Notes: generated by a model from the sequence alone, not told the origin. Positions 11,791-25,200 are shown, counted from the first letter of the stretch. The stretch: DNA of 64,000 nucleotides from Yamagishiella unicocca (GCA_003116995.1 BDSL01000012.1:981001-1045000); one strand, 5' to 3'. Numbers and translations: made by a program.

Positions 11791-12703
11791 CGTCAGCGAA
11801 ACCTCCTTTCAGGCGCCAAACAAAGCTTGTAAACCTTGACATACTACCATACTATAACCCTTCATCATTGTTGGGGATGGTTTACGCGATAAACAGCGTC
11901 CTGGAGACCGTGAAGGACACAACGAAATTTCTTTGCGCATATATTGGCAAGCAATTGGGTCCTGCACGTTGGAGTGGTAGTGCCAAATATCTGCGATGCA
12001 TGACAGGAAGGGGGAAAGCTGCTTGGGAGTATGTTAGTCAGTGACAGGGGCGCGGTCCCTACGGCATCTAACAGGCCATCAGGAAACTTTTTCGAGTCCA
12101 AATTTACTACGGGTTTATAGCCTTATAAGAGCCTCATTTGTGTTCATTGTGCAAAGCGCAACTCTCCGCAGCGGCAGACGCGATGACGCCCTGTACATGA
12201 CGCCCTGTACATAAATACCGGTGCATGAACCTATTCTCTTCTGAATCTGCGTGTGCATCTCAGTCCATTGTCTAGCCTGGAATGCCCACCTTGAGGTTAT
12301 CCACGACTGGTGAACCACAGCAGCTAACGGTTTCATCGCGGCGGGGTTTCATGTTTTCCCTGTGCCTTTTGAGGCGTCTGCTGGCTGCTAGCGCTAGCTT
12401 CTCGCATGATAAGGTCTCGGTCTCGGGCCGCGCACCAATACTTCAAGAGAACCTGCTGTGTGCGGCTAGGTTTACGTCAGGGCCGTAAGGGTCCATAGAC
12501 CGCAGGGGTTTTGTTCTGCCAATGGCGATCAATTCACCGCCCAAGCCCTTGCAGGGATAATTAGGGCGGCGACAACTGGAATCGCCATGCTCAACGTGCA
12601 GAATCACGACGCCAGGACAAGAAGAAGGGCCCATGTCCGGGGCCAAATACAGCAGATGCCCTGAAAGAAAAGACAGCGACGCCACGCTGCTGCCCGAGCA
12701 GCA

Positions 12704-12784
12704 TAGGGTCGGTTGGCTGTGGCTGCCGCGTAGTTGCTGCCCGAGCAGCAGCAACTACGCGGCAGCCACAGCCAACCGACCCTA
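12704..12784. repeat. inverted repeat, 37-bp arms, 7-nt loop
   Basis: Arm 12704-12740 (starts TAGGGTCGGTTGGCTGTGGC) is the exact reverse complement of 12748-12784. The loop is CCGAGCA. The loop-adjacent motif TGCTGCCCGAGCAGCA also occurs once more just upstream (12688-12703). Confidence 0.95.
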
Positions 12785-13538
12785 CGGCCGCCAGCAGCCA
12801 CCACAAGGCTCAACTCACACCCCTCCCGAAACAGTGGAGAAGGGTGAAACAAATGCGCACCAAATGCACAACTGAATTGTACTCGATGGGCTAGGAAGAC
12901 GGCCCCATAAGGAGCGCGGTCCGGAATACCAGAAGAATTCCGCACAATGACGGAGAGGAGAAGAGAAGCCACTGAGAGCGGGCGCGTGAGGTGGTGCACC
13001 CGAGATTGAGTGATGCGCCGAGGGCGCTCGACATACACAGAGCGCGTCAAGGGGTCCGAAGCCAACCTGGTCCGGAGCAGCCAAGAATTCCCTGCCGAGA
13101 ATCGTCCGAAGAAAGCAGACGTGGAAAGCGGGCGCTTGGAGAAGCTCGCCTGAAGGCAAGCACATGGAGGCGGACCAGGGCGGGCGCACGCCGCGCGGCT
13201 CCTGCAACTGTACGCGCCTCTATGGAGAGTGGTGCCCAGCCGCTCCGCTGGGTGGCACACGTCGGCGCGAAAAGAATCGGGGCGGCACGGATGGGGTGCG
13301 GTATCACCCAACCCTTCAAAAGCCTAGACAAGACTGACGACAACGACACGACCATGGACCATGCATCGTCCTCGTTAGAGAGCTCGCGGGCCCTATGGCC
13401 CCTCAGCGTAAGTGTATGGTGTTGAGCATAAGTGTACGGTGTTGAGGAGTGTACGGCAGCCAGTGTGTAGCTGGGCAGCTGGGGTGGGAGAGGTCAGTGT
13501 GCGACAACTTTCGAGCACTGCTGAGGTCTGGCCAGTTG

Positions 13539-13624
13539 CAGGTTGTTGTAATCGTTACAGTGGGCTCCAGACCTGAAAAGGTAGAGCCATCGGGCGCATC
13601 GCCTGACACTGAAAAAGACAAGGA
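13539..13624 (-). repeat. SINE-like short retroposon family, copy 1
   Basis: Minus strand reads TTTTTCAGTGTCAGGCGATG, CGCCCGATGGCTCTACC, then a CTGG-GCCCACTG block and an ACAAC-rich tail. Other copies: 14768-14926 (+), 15011-15058 (+, partial), 18208-18283 (-), 38633-38705 (+), 41945-42000 (-, diverged), 58608-58690 (+). A conserved ~65-bp body with variable microsatellite-like 3' tails fits a SINE or a LINE 3' end. Which one cannot be decided here. Confidence 0.75.
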
Positions 13625-14819
13625 AAGCAGAGAAAACCGACGGTTCCGAAAGACAAACCACCCAGAGCCTCACAACCGAGAGCCCAGAGGAAACAGCAAG
13701 CACCAATACACAGGGGGAGGTTGCGCTGATGGCTCCCCTGCACATGGCCCATGCATCCCAAGCAGACCCCCGAATGGAGAGACAGCAGCACGCCTCGGCA
13801 ACACAATCGGATAACTCCCCCCCCAAGATCCCGAAAACGTCCCACACCCGAAACAGGCCGATGCCCATAGCGAGACGGGAAGAAACAATGGTACTTAATA
13901 CCATCAACCAGTTGAGGTCAACACCAACAGCAGTCTCTAGAAAAAGGCAGACCGGCAACACGCCCGAATGACTGAGCCGTGGCGCAACCTTCGCCTGCAA
14001 TACGGAAACCACTTCAGTATGCAACGCCAGGTAGCTTTGCAGGACTTGCGTAGGCTGCGTACTGGCACCGGCTGCGGCATGCGCGAGAGACACCAGAGCC
14101 GACGAAGCTGTGTCGGCGAAAGCTACCAGAGTCCAGAGAAATGCTGAAAGAAGACCACAAAGTAGGATACAGCCCTGCAGGACTGATCAGGTAGAGCGAC
14201 GACCGAAGCCGCCGCTGAGAGGCCATCATTGGCGAAGTTGATACCTCGCAACGAAGGGCGTGGGTGACCACCAGGCTAGCTGGACAGCCACAGGATACTC
14301 AGCGCAGGCACTCTGCAAAGCCACCGTGACGAGCCAGTATGGCCGCGGCGAGCGAAGGTGTGAACCAGATTGCTGCGAGCTGGATGGGATCCGACCGGTG
14401 CCGAAAGTTCCCGGGCGATGCGGGAGCTCCTCCTCCACGTACCAGACGACACCGCCATTCCATCCTCCTGAACTCCCATCTAGACGACCGGCAACAGCAA
14501 GCAGCTCCCATCTGGCCCCATGCACCGACGCTCGCGCGCCCCAGGTATGCATCAGGCGTTGTGCAGCGATTGCCAAATGTTGGCTGAGCCCCGAGGGCCG
14601 GAGAGTACTGTATGAACCTACAAAGGCCGCGCCGTTGACCGCCGAAGCAGTGAAACTATCGCGTCCCCGCGCAAACACATCCCCACGTATGTCCTCTGGG
14701 CCCTTGTTCGGGATTCATTGTTGTGTTTGGCACATCGCAGTAGAGTCACTTCCGCTTTGTCTTCATCCTGCGTCTCTTTCAGTGCCAGGCGATGCGACCG
14801 ATGGCTCTACCTCTCAGCC

Positions 14820-14930
14820 TGGGGTCCACTGAAATTGGTTGTTGTTGTTGTTGTAACGGTCCTGGGGTCCACTGAAATTGGTTGTTGTTGTTGTTGTTGT
14901 AACGGTCCTGGGGTCCACTGAAATTGGTAC
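14820..14930 (+). repeat. triplicated 3' tail of the SINE-like copy
   Basis: The block CCTGGGGTCCACTGAAATTGG followed by GTT repeats and TAACGGT occurs almost three times in a row, with (GTT)n of differing length. Confidence 0.85.
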
Positions 14931-15879
14931 CGGTACTTCTACAGCCCAACTGGCATGCCTGGGTACGATGCTGCCTTCGCCACAGCGCTCCACCAAGACA
15001 CAAAACCTCTCGGTCTACCTCTCGGTCTGGAACCCACTGGAACCGTTACAACAACAAACCCACATCGCGCTGCGTGCCCCCCCGCAACAACTAACCTCGC
15101 CCGTTAACACGAACCAAGCGCTCGTGCGAGCGAGCGAGCGCCCGCTGATGAACTCGGAAGGAGTATCTCCCACGCGGTGTCCCTTCCTTCCCGTGCCCAT
15201 ACTTGGCTGCGACTGTTACTAGCTGGGCGTGCGAGCCACCCCTCCACCTGCCCTCCCCATGTTGCAAGTAAAGGCGCCACGCAGCCTCAACTCCGTGCCC
15301 TACAGCGGGCTAGAGCGCCCCCCGTTAAATTGATTCCCACGGAGGCCCAGGTAAAGGGCTCCGAAACCAGCAACACCACTGTGGGCGGATGCGTACGAAT
15401 ACTTGAGCCTCGCACATCACACGTGTGCGTCAAGGAGATCATTGTAAGGGAAGCAATGGCCACGCCGACAGCCTCAGTCAGTTAAGGGCTGGTCATAATC
15501 AGGAGATCGTAAAAACCCAACTTCTAATCAGATCCAGATCTCCTAGCAGATCTCAGCCAGCACCAGCCAGCACAGCACCCGGGTCACCGTACCGGCCAAC
15601 CAACGCCCCTGCCGAGCTACCGGTATAAACCGAAGCGCCACCAACCACGCACATGGGGCCGCGTCAACCGATTATGTACACCCAACCGCTAACCGCCGGC
15701 GCCGCAATCTTATCGGTACTTCATTCCGTTGACTAATCATCAGGCAACCAGTCTCTCCGCATGCCGGTGCACATACATGCATCGATACACCTAGCCTGGC
15801 ACCTATGCTCCCGCCGGGTGCCGCCACTGCCCGGTGCTTCGTCGTCGGCGGCTACCGCAGCTTCTCGTGCGGCATCGCC

Positions 15880-16066
15880 ACAACGGGCGTGGTTTCAGAG
15901 CGTCGTTGGCCTCCTTCCCCCCACCAACAAACACACACACCAGGCAACTTTCCTCCACCAACAAATACACACACCAGGCAACTTTCCCCGCAACAATGGG
16001 CGTGGTTTGACAGCGTCGCTGGCCTCCTTCCCCGACCGACAAATACACACACCAGGCAACGTCGGC
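15880..16066. repeat. tandem duplication downstream of the ABC stop
   Basis: Repeated blocks with ACACACACCAGGCAAC (three times) and GGGCGTGGTTTNAGAGCGTC (twice). It lies 160-350 bp beyond the ABC stop codon and so may be in the 3'UTR. Confidence 0.75.
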
Positions 16067-16229
16067 TAAGGACGCTGAACGAAGCAGCGACGAGCCGATG
16101 TCGGTGCCGGGGTCGTGTTTGCTGAGCAGCGGGTAGGTGGGTAGGGTAGTTCCAAATGGACGGAGCCGCTCCAGGTAGGCTCTTGAAGCGGATAGATGCA
16201 CAAGCAACAGATAAAGAGTGCGCCCGTCT

Positions 16230-19200
16230 CTAGCGGCGGAGGAAGTTCCAGTACTTGAGCGCCACGATGGATCCCACCCGCAGCACCAGGATGTAGGCCA
16301 GCAGGATGAGCACCACCCACCACCGCATGTCGTACCGGTAGCCGAAGCGCTCCAGCATGAACTCGTTCACGGGCATGGACACACCTGAGCGGCGGGTTTA
16401 TGGGTGGGTTCATGGGTTTATGGGTGGTTGATTGGGTGGTTGGGTGGTTGGATGGGAGGGTGGTTGGTTGGTTGCATCGTTGGTTGGTTGGGCGGAGGAT
16501 AGTTGTTGGTTGGTTGGGTGGGTGTATGGCGGGTGTTTAGGTGGTTGGGTGGTTGGGGACGGCGCGAGGAGGAGTGAGAGAGGATTTCGCCGAGAGGGTT
16601 GGACCGATACCGACCGATCCCGTCGACCGATGCTGAGTGAGGGTGAGATGCGGTGATATCAATACCTACCGCTACCGCTACTGAAGCGGGGAGCGGATGC
16701 TAGTCGTCACCCACTAGTTACGGTACACGCCCACCCAAGCTGCTGGCAGGCAATTCAGAACCTAGCCGGTGCAGCAAAGCAAGGCCGCAGCCACATGCAA
16801 ATGGCATATAACCGCTCTCTCACCTCCGTAGATGAGCTCGCCTTCGTTGTTGCCCAGCTGGCTGATTCCAAGGCCGTACAGGATCCACGTGGGTGGTACG
16901 ACGCGGTTCATCCAGCGCCAGCCCGAGGGCATGTCCGGGTAGGTAATGATGAAGCCGTTGAAGACCTGGGAGCAACACGAACACGCGGGCACATGCACAC
17001 ACGTGTGTGTGCGAAGGAGACTGAGCGCGAAGAGACCAAGGAATCCGGAGGCAAGGCGAGGCGAGGCGCCGTGTGTGTGTGTTTCGTTAGAGAGGGGGCG
17101 GAGGTCGGACCAGCAGGGCCGGACGGGGCGGGGGACAACTCGGCAGAGACTAGAACGTAGAACCCTTGCGTGTGAGGTTAGTGCTTGACTAACGGAGGAG
17201 ATTGTTGCGGTGTCACAGCTTGCAGATAACCATACCCGCCATAACGGAACTAGATTTAATCGCCAACAACGAGACGCCGAGTTCGGCGATGGGACTCCTC
17301 GTTGCACGAGCTAAGAAATGTAACAACATCAGCTAGCTAGGTCCGCGACGGGGCGGCTGAAGGGGCTTACGTTGAACAAGAAGTTGAAGCCGCCACCCAC
17401 CACCTGTGTTTGGGGAGAGGGGAGGTACAGTAGGGGGGTCGATCAAGAGGGAGTTGGATGCGGTGATAGCAGTAGTGTTCCTTACAACGGGCTCCCGGTC
17501 GAACCGTGCGGAGTTGGATGCGGTGATTCCCGATCATGCCTCCCAACCTGCCTGCCCCGTCATCACCTCATCCAACTCCGCATGGTCCGACCTGGAGCCC
17601 ATTGTAAGGAACACTACGAGAGCGAGGCGCGAGCTAGCTGTCAGCGTGGATGGTCGATTCGAAAACCCAAATCCAGCCCCCTTCCAGCCCTGCCTGGTGA
17701 GCGGCCCCAGGTCCCCTTCCAGCCCTGCCTGGTGAGTGGCCCCAGGCCCCCTTCCAGCCCTGCCTTGTAAGCGGCCCCAGGCCCCCGTGCAGCCGCACCT
17801 GGGCAATCGCCTGCGCGGGTGTGATGTAGACGAGCGTCTGGCCGAAGATGGTGTAGAAGGCGATGGTCTCCAGGAAGACGATGATGTAGTAGAAGAAGGC
17901 CTCGGGGGTGGGGTCGAAGCCGATCATAAAGTACATGATGGGGACGAAGGTGAGGGCCTGAGGGACGGGAGAGGCGGGGGGGGGCATAAAAACCGTTGAC
18001 GCGAAAAGGACAGGACAGTTGGCGCATGGTCGGCGGACACCTAGTTGGTGGGCTCATGCGGGAGAGGCGGGGGGGTGGGGGCGTCGAGTAGAGGCGGCTG
18101 GGAGGCGGGGTGAGCGACAGGGGGGATTCGAGGGAAACCCGTGGATGTCCGAAAAAACCGTTTAAAACAGAAGTTTTGAGCGACAGGGGGGAAGGGGTGA
18201 ACGTGGCGGGTATAGTAGTAACTGCTACAGTGGGGCCCAGACCGTTGGGTAGAGCCATCGGGCGCATCGCCTGACAGCGAAAGAGATGGGGCCGTCGCCC
18301 GGTGGAGGTGAGCTACCGGGGTTGGGGTCGCGCACCCTGGACCCACGCGGACACACCTGTGCGAGCAGGTACGGCATCTCGACCAGCGCAATGGCTGCGC
18401 CGTACGCGAAAGGGTTGTACATGGCGGCGCCTCGCTCGCGGTAAAACACCTGTGGTGGTTGAGAGGTGGGGGAAGCGGGGGCGGATAAAGGAGGTAGGGA
18501 GGATAAGGGGAAACCCGGTGGAAGGAGGGAAGGCGGGTGAAGGAGGGAGGGTAATGGAGGCGGCACGCATGACGGTGTGTGGCAGGTGAACCCCCGGCGA
18601 ACCACCTACCTGCCCAAGAACCCACGATCGAGGCCATGCTTGGAATCACGATCGTTCGCCAAACCCCACCTATCTCGGCCACAGACCCAGCAGCCCTCAG
18701 AAGGCCGAGCAGCTTCTCACCACTCTCTCATGTCCGACCACCGGCATGACCGACATGAGGTTGACCATTCCCAGGAAGTTGGACGATGAGAACATGATGC
18801 CCATGACTGTACGGCAAGTACGGCATCCAGGAGGGCAAGGAAGGTAGCACGGGAGTCGTACGCACGGTGGTTGGGCATCAAAGCAGGATTGGCCAACGAC
18901 GACTCCCAAAGAAGCGTCCGCCCAAGCCCTGACCAGCAGACCCCACACCTCGCCCTCCCAAGACCCATCCCTCTAGCCTCTCGGCAACTTACACTCTTCT
19001 CGCCGTCTGAGTACCCGCCCCTCTCATCCTCTCCTCCCTCCTTCCTCGCCCCTCGTTATTTTTCCGCCATTGCAATTTCCCCTTTCCTCCGCCGTCACCA
19101 CACATAGGCGTTATTACGCGGCGTACCGTTTTGCACATTAGCCATGGACGCGGGGTTGGGCACCTTGCCCTCACCCCAGTACACCGCAGCATAAATGAAA

Positions 19201-22200
19201 CTGCGGGGGGGGGGCCGCGGGGTAAGGGGGGTGGTGGGGTGTGTGTTTTAGTATGCTGGTGACTCTCGCCTTCCCCTTCCACCCGCCCCGTCCACCCGCC
19301 CCGTCCTCCCTTTCCACATCCACCTCCATCCGCGCGTACACACACACGCACGCACCTCCTTCGCGGCTCAGCTCAGCATATTTAAAACACACGCACACAT
19401 ACACGCGCAAACACCGGGCGGGTGGGCGCCCTCCTCCGCCCCCCTGGCCACTTAATTGCAATCCCCCTGGCCACTTAATTGCAATCCCCCTGTCCACTGC
19501 TTTCCTGCCCCCTCCCCCTGTCCACTGGTTTTCGCCCCCTCTCCCCCTGGCTACTGGCTTCCTCCCTCCCTCCCTCCCCCTGTCTTCACCTGGTCCCCAG
19601 CGTCATGCCAACGCGCATGAAGTTGTACCCCGGTGCGCGCCAGTACGCCAGGTTGAACTTGTGCAGCAGCACCCCCACCTGGCCGCCGAACGGCATGGCG
19701 TAGCGGCTGCCCACCTGGCCGGGGCGTGTTTTAAAAATGCTGAGCTGAGCCGCGAAGGAGACTGAGCGCGAGGGGTGTGTGTATGCGTGTGTGTAGGGGT
19801 GTGTGTTTTATAAATGCTGAGCTGAGCCGCGAAGGAGTAGGGGTGTGTGTATGCGTGTGTTTTAAGTATGCGTGTGTGTGTATATGCGAGGGGCGGGGAG
19901 GGAGAGGGGTAAGGAGGGATAAGGAGGGAAAGAGGTGAAGGTGAGGGTGAGGGGCGGGCAGTGAGGAGGAGTAACGAACGAGTCGTGCGTATGTGGGGGG
20001 AGGTGGGTGCGTGCGTGTGACCAAAGGGGGAGAGAGAGGGGGGTAGGTGCCTCAATACACGTGCCTCAAAAATACACGTGCCACAACATTCCAGCAATCC
20101 GCAGTACAGCGTCCACGCCCACCTTGAGCGGCTCTGAGGCCTTGCGACCAATCTCCACCAGCTCCTGAGCGCGGGCCTCGTTCTGGCGGTTCCGGAGCGG
20201 AGCGGGGGTGATCCGATGAGAAGATCCGGGCGCACGACACAGGAGACGGGGCGGGTGAGGATGATGTTTGGTTCCGGAGCGGGGCGGGGGTGATTCGGTG
20301 AGGAAACCCGGTCACATGACACAGGAGACGGAGGGCAGAAAGAATGGGGCGCGGGGCGGAGGGGAGGAGGTGGGCAGCGAGGATGGGTCCAATTGCACCG
20401 TATTGAGTGCTCGGGCTGCTTTGGGCAGCTACGTGTACCCGCAGACACCAGGCGACCCTTCACCCGACTAGCGATCTAGCGATCTAGCGATCTAGCGATC
20501 TAGCGATCTAGCGATCTAGCGATCTAGCGATCTAGCGATCTAGCGATCTAGCGATCTAGCGATCTAGCGATCTAGCCAGCTAGCGATCTAGCGATCTAGC
20601 CAGCTAGCGATCTAGCGATCTAGCGATCTAGCCAGCCAGCCAGCCGCCATCCTCCCTGGGCGTCGTCGACGTAAGGCCCCCCCGTCAGGCGGCGGCTCCG
20701 ATATGCCCTGCCCCCGGGCCCCCCATAGCGCCGGACACCCCAGCAGCACCCACCCGCCTCGCCAGCTCTGACCCAGCGTACAGCGCCGGCCAGTCCACCT
20801 CCACCCGGTCCAACACGGTGGCCATGGAGCCGCCTGTCACCTCCAGCATCCAGGTGGCTGTAGCGGCAGCGGCAGTAGCAGGGAGAGCATGTGGCGGGAA
20901 AGCGGCAGTAGCAGGAAGAGAATGTGGCGGGAAGCGGCAGTAGCAGGGAGAGTACGTGGCGGGGCTAAGGGGTGAGGGGGCGACAGAAGAAGAAGCAGTA
21001 GGAGGGGCCAAGCGCAGCAGCAGCTGCACTGGGTTTAGGAAAGCGGCAGTGACAGTGGCAGCAGACAGCAGCAGCAGCAGCCTTACTCGCCTCTCCCGGC
21101 TCCCCCCCGCCCCTCACCCTCACCCACCCCCCGTCGCGTTACCGGTTCTGCTATTGTAACCCCGCGTCGTCACCCACCTGGGTTGAAGCCCGACGGCAGC
21201 TCCGGTGTCCCCGGCACCTTCATGAAATATGAGATGAGCTCGCAGGAGTTACGACCGAGCGGCCCGAAGTAGGTGGTCACGCCTCCTCGCTGGCAGGAGA
21301 GGAGGGAGGGCAATATAAGTAGGCTCTATTTTTTATGATCCTTAAGCTATATTTATATTTTTTATGTTTCTTAGACTATAGTGGTAATTGAAGATACGCG
21401 CCAGGCGGGCGGGCGGCGGACAGGCGACGTGGTTAGTGAACAGACAGGCCAGGGGGGCGGTTAGTGGTACCCTGGGTAGCTGTGCGGTGCTGTGCCGTGC
21501 AATGCCGTGCTGTGCCGTGCTGTGCGGTGCAATGCCGTGCTGTGCCGTGCTGTGCTGTGCCGTTCTGTGCGGTGCAATGCCGTGCTGTGCCGTGCGGCGC
21601 TGCGCCCCACCTGGATGAGCAGCAGGTTGTCAAACGCCTCGAAAATCTCAATGGACGGTTGGTGAATGGTCACCATGACGGTACGGCCGTTGCGGGCCAC
21701 GTTGCGTACGGCACGCATCACGATGGCCGCGGCGCGGGCGTCCAGGCCTGGACGGGGCCGAAAAGGTGGCGGGCGGGCGGGTGGCGGGCGGGTGGCGGGC
21801 GGCGCCGAGGAATTCGTTCAGTGGTAGGATCAGCGCACTGAACGCAATGCGAAGGGCGTCATGCCGCGATGGGCAGCGAGCCCCTCCTCAGTCACCCGCG
21901 TCTGTCGTACCGCCGTACCGCTGGTTGGCTCGTCCAGGAAGACGCAGGAGGGGTTGGCCACCAGCTCCACCGCGATGGTGAGGCGCTTGCGGCCCTCCGT
22001 GGAGAGGCCGCTGACTCCAGGGGAGCCCACCAACGCCGACATGAGGGGGAGCAGGTCCACGATCTCCAGCACCTCCTCCACGTAGGCCTTGACCTGCGGC
22101 GCCGTGTGCATCAGAAGGTAGGACGCTTACACACGCAATGACTGCGGCGCTAAAATGCCTGCAGTAAGAGGAAGGACGCTTGCACACGCAATAGAAAGGC

Positions 22201-25200
22201 AACTAGTGGAACGCGGAATGTGAGCGGAGGCAGTGAGCAGGGGGGAAGAAGGGAGGAGGACGAGGTGGGCGAAATTCGGGAGTGGCAACAAGGTAACGCG
22301 GCCCGCTCTACTCGCTGGACGTATCTTCACTCTTCTCCGCTGCCCGCCCGCCCGCCCGTGTGGGGCCCCGGCGGCAGAATTCCCTCGCGTGCTTGCCCTC
22401 AACTTCCAACCACCGCAACGACCAACGACCAACGACCCGCCTGGTGGTTGGAGAAGGACCGCGGCAGCCTCAGCCGGGCGCTGAACTGGAGCGCCTCGAT
22501 GACGGTCTGTCCGGGGGAGTGGATGTCGAACTGCTCCACGTAGCTGCGAGCAGGTGAGGACAGGAGGAGGACGGGGCAGGAGGAGCAGGTGAGGACAGGA
22601 GGAGGAGGAAGGGGCAGGAGGAGCAGGTGAGGACAGGAGGAGGACGGGGCAGGAGGAGCAGGTGAGGACAGGAGGAGGAGGAAGGGGCAGGAGGAGCAGG
22701 AGGGGGCAGGAGGAGGAAGGTGCAGGAGGAGCAGGTGAGGACAGGAGGAGGAGGACGGGGCAGGAGGAGCAGGTGAGGACAGGAGGAGGACGGGGCAGGA
22801 GGAGCAGGTGAGGACAGGAGGAGGACGGGGCAGGAGGAGCAGGTGAGGACAGGAGGAGGACGGGGCAGGAGCAGGAAGGGGCAGGGGGAGCAGGACGGGG
22901 CAGGAGGAGCAGGAAGGGGCAGGAGGAGGAGGAAGGGGCAGGAGGAGGAGGAAGGGGCAGGAGGAGGAAGGGGCAGGGGGAGCAGGACGGGGCAGGAGGA
23001 GCAGGAAGGGGCAGGAGGAGTAGGAAGGGGCAGGAGGAGGAGGAAGGGGCAGGAGGAGGAGGAAGGGGCAGGAGGAGCAGGAAGGGGCGGGAGGAGTAGG
23101 AAGGGGCAGGAGGAGGAAGAAGGCGCAGGAGGAGCAGGTGAGGACAGGAGGAGGACGGGGCAGGAGGAGCAGGTGAGGACAGGAGGAGGAAGGGGCAGGA
23201 GGAGGAAGGGGCAGGAGGAGTAGGAAGGGGCAGGAGGAGGAGGAAGGGGCAGGAGGAGCAGGTAAGGACAGGAGGAGGAAGGGGCAGGAGGAGGAAGGGG
23301 CAGGGGGAGCAGGACGGGGCAGGAGGAGCAGGAAGGGGCAGGAGGAGTAGGAAGGGGCAGGAGGAGGAGGAAGGGGCAGGAGGAGGAGGAAGGGGCAGGA
23401 GGAGCAGGAAGGGGCGGGAGGAGTAGGAAGGGGCAGGAGGAGGAAGAAGGCGCAGGAGGAGCAGGTGAGGACAGGGGGAGGACGGGGCAGGAGGAGGAAG
23501 GGGCAGGGGGAGCAGGACGGGGCAGGAGGAGCAGGAAGGGGCAGGAGGAGTAGGAAGGGGCAGGAGGAGGAGGAAGGGGCAGGAGGAGCAGGAAGGGGCG
23601 GGAGGAGTAGGAAGGGGCAGGAGGAGGAAGAAGGCGCAGGAGGAGCAGGAAGGGGCAGGAGGAAAGTGTCGGTGGGTGAGGGCGCGGGGCCGGGGAAAAA
23701 GGGGCCAGGGCGAAGGGCGCAGGGGGAGGGGTTCGGCTCTGGGAGACAGTTATACACGGCAGGTCGCGGCCCCGCGAGAGCCCAACCAGGAGCAGTGATG
23801 TGTCCAATGAACGCATAGGCTTTGTCGATAAAATGCAATTACACACGCACACGCAAACATGGCCGCGCGTCCGTTCGCTTTCCTCTTGTCTTTCCCTCTC
23901 CCTCGCTTTCCATACATTTTTGGAAACCACATGAAAACCATGTGGAAAGCACACCCGAGAGCTGGTCCACATCCCACCACCCCTCCGGCCCCGTCTGGCT
24001 GCTCCTCGCAATGCCGGTCCTCGCGATCCCCCCAAAGCGCCTCACCCCATGACGCGGCTCCAGGCCCGCGGGTCGGCCCGGTGGCCGTTGACCGTTATCG
24101 TCCCGCCCGTCTCGCCGATGGTCTTTCGTCCGGCGATCACGTCCATCAGGGTGGTCTTGCCTGCGGCGTGGTGGTTGCGGTGGTTGTGGTTGTGGTGGTT
24201 GCAGTGGTGGTTGTGGTGGTTGTGGTGGTTGCGTGCGGGGGACGGCGAGAGGGGAGTGAGCAGCAGTGGGACCCACAGACGGCGAGAGGCAGCGCGTGCT
24301 GCCTGATCCCCACAACCACAAAGGCGGAGGGGTCGCGGCAAAGCGACAGCGCGCTGCCTGTTGCCCGATCCCCGCAATAACAAAGGGGCGGGGGGCTAAG
24401 GTCCGGGTGGTAAGGCCAGGTTGGCTGACGTCATGCTCACCCGCTCCGGAACCTCCCATCAGCGCCAGCAGCACCCCCGGCTCGTTGCAGCCCGTGATGC
24501 CCCCCAGCAGCTGCAGCTTCTCCTTCGTCGCCAGTCCGGGTGCCGTCGCATCAGGGCCCCCGGGCCCCGGCTGTGGTGCCACAGAGACCGGACCGGTGGT
24601 CTTGCCTGCCGCCATCTCCACGTCCAGCGGCGGGATGGCCTTCCCTCCGCCGCCGCCGCCAGCGCCGGCGCCGCCGCCGCCGGAGGCGTGGGAGTCGATG
24701 GCGGCCTGGCGAGGTACGGCAGTTGGCGGGTGGTGAGGCTAGGGGTTGGCGGTTTGATTCGGTTATGTCCGTTACCCCCTCGTCGCGCACACACCGCAGC
24801 AGCCCCCCTCCCCACCTCTCCCGCGGCTTTGCTTTTCAGTTCCGACCTATGGGTTTCCTCCCCAAACACACCTCTCCCCTCCCGAGGCCGACACCCCCCT
24901 CCCCCGCGAATTATCTTTTACCCCCCTCCCCGGCCGGCCACCCCAGTCCAGTAGCATGCGCGCGCGTCCCGATGTCCGAAGGCTATGCACCCACTACATT
25001 TCCCCAGTCGAGTTACCGGTTCTTTCATTGTACCCCCCCCCCCGCTGACTCAGCCAGAAGTACGCACCTGGTTCGTTTCCGCCGCCGCCTTGGCCGCCGC
25101 CTTGGCTGCTGCCCGGGAGTACGCGGGGTTGGGAACCCAGTACCTGCGTATGACAAACCGACAGCGGGGCCCCCGTCAGTGCCCTGCACGACCCGACCCT

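Larger units (their letters stand above)
11791..16229. other. intergenic region between kinase start and ABC end
   Basis: Holds the presumed kinase promoter (just above 11790), the long inverted repeat, three SINE-like copies (13.5, 14.8, 15.0 kb) and a tandem before the ABC 3' end. A 199-codon minus-strand frame at 14093-13494 exists, but its last third is the SINE-like repeat read through. I identify no gene. Confidence 0.6.
16230..20857 (-). other. ABC transporter TMD2 and C-terminus
   Basis: Exons: 20857-20754, 20182-20123, 19714-19590, 19200-19127, 18806-18721, 18449-18357, 17957-17799, 17403-17371, 16965-16824, 16384-16230. [13 protein letters not shown] opens the segment. [80 protein letters not shown] and [15 protein letters not shown] are all canonical TMD2 motifs. 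The last helix is in [20 protein letters not shown]. Frames close at every junction I tested. Confidence 0.92.

Noticed and set aside
13494..14093. 199-codon minus-strand ORF with hydrophobic stretches
   Set aside because: Its C-terminal third is the SINE-like repeat ([10 protein letters not shown], also seen in other copies), and no splice context or family motif supports a gene.
22399..24035. 479- and 521-codon minus-strand frames rich in Pro/Ser/Leu
   Set aside because: They are read-through of the purine-rich minisatellite inside ABC intron 22544-24045; flanking exons join in frame without it.
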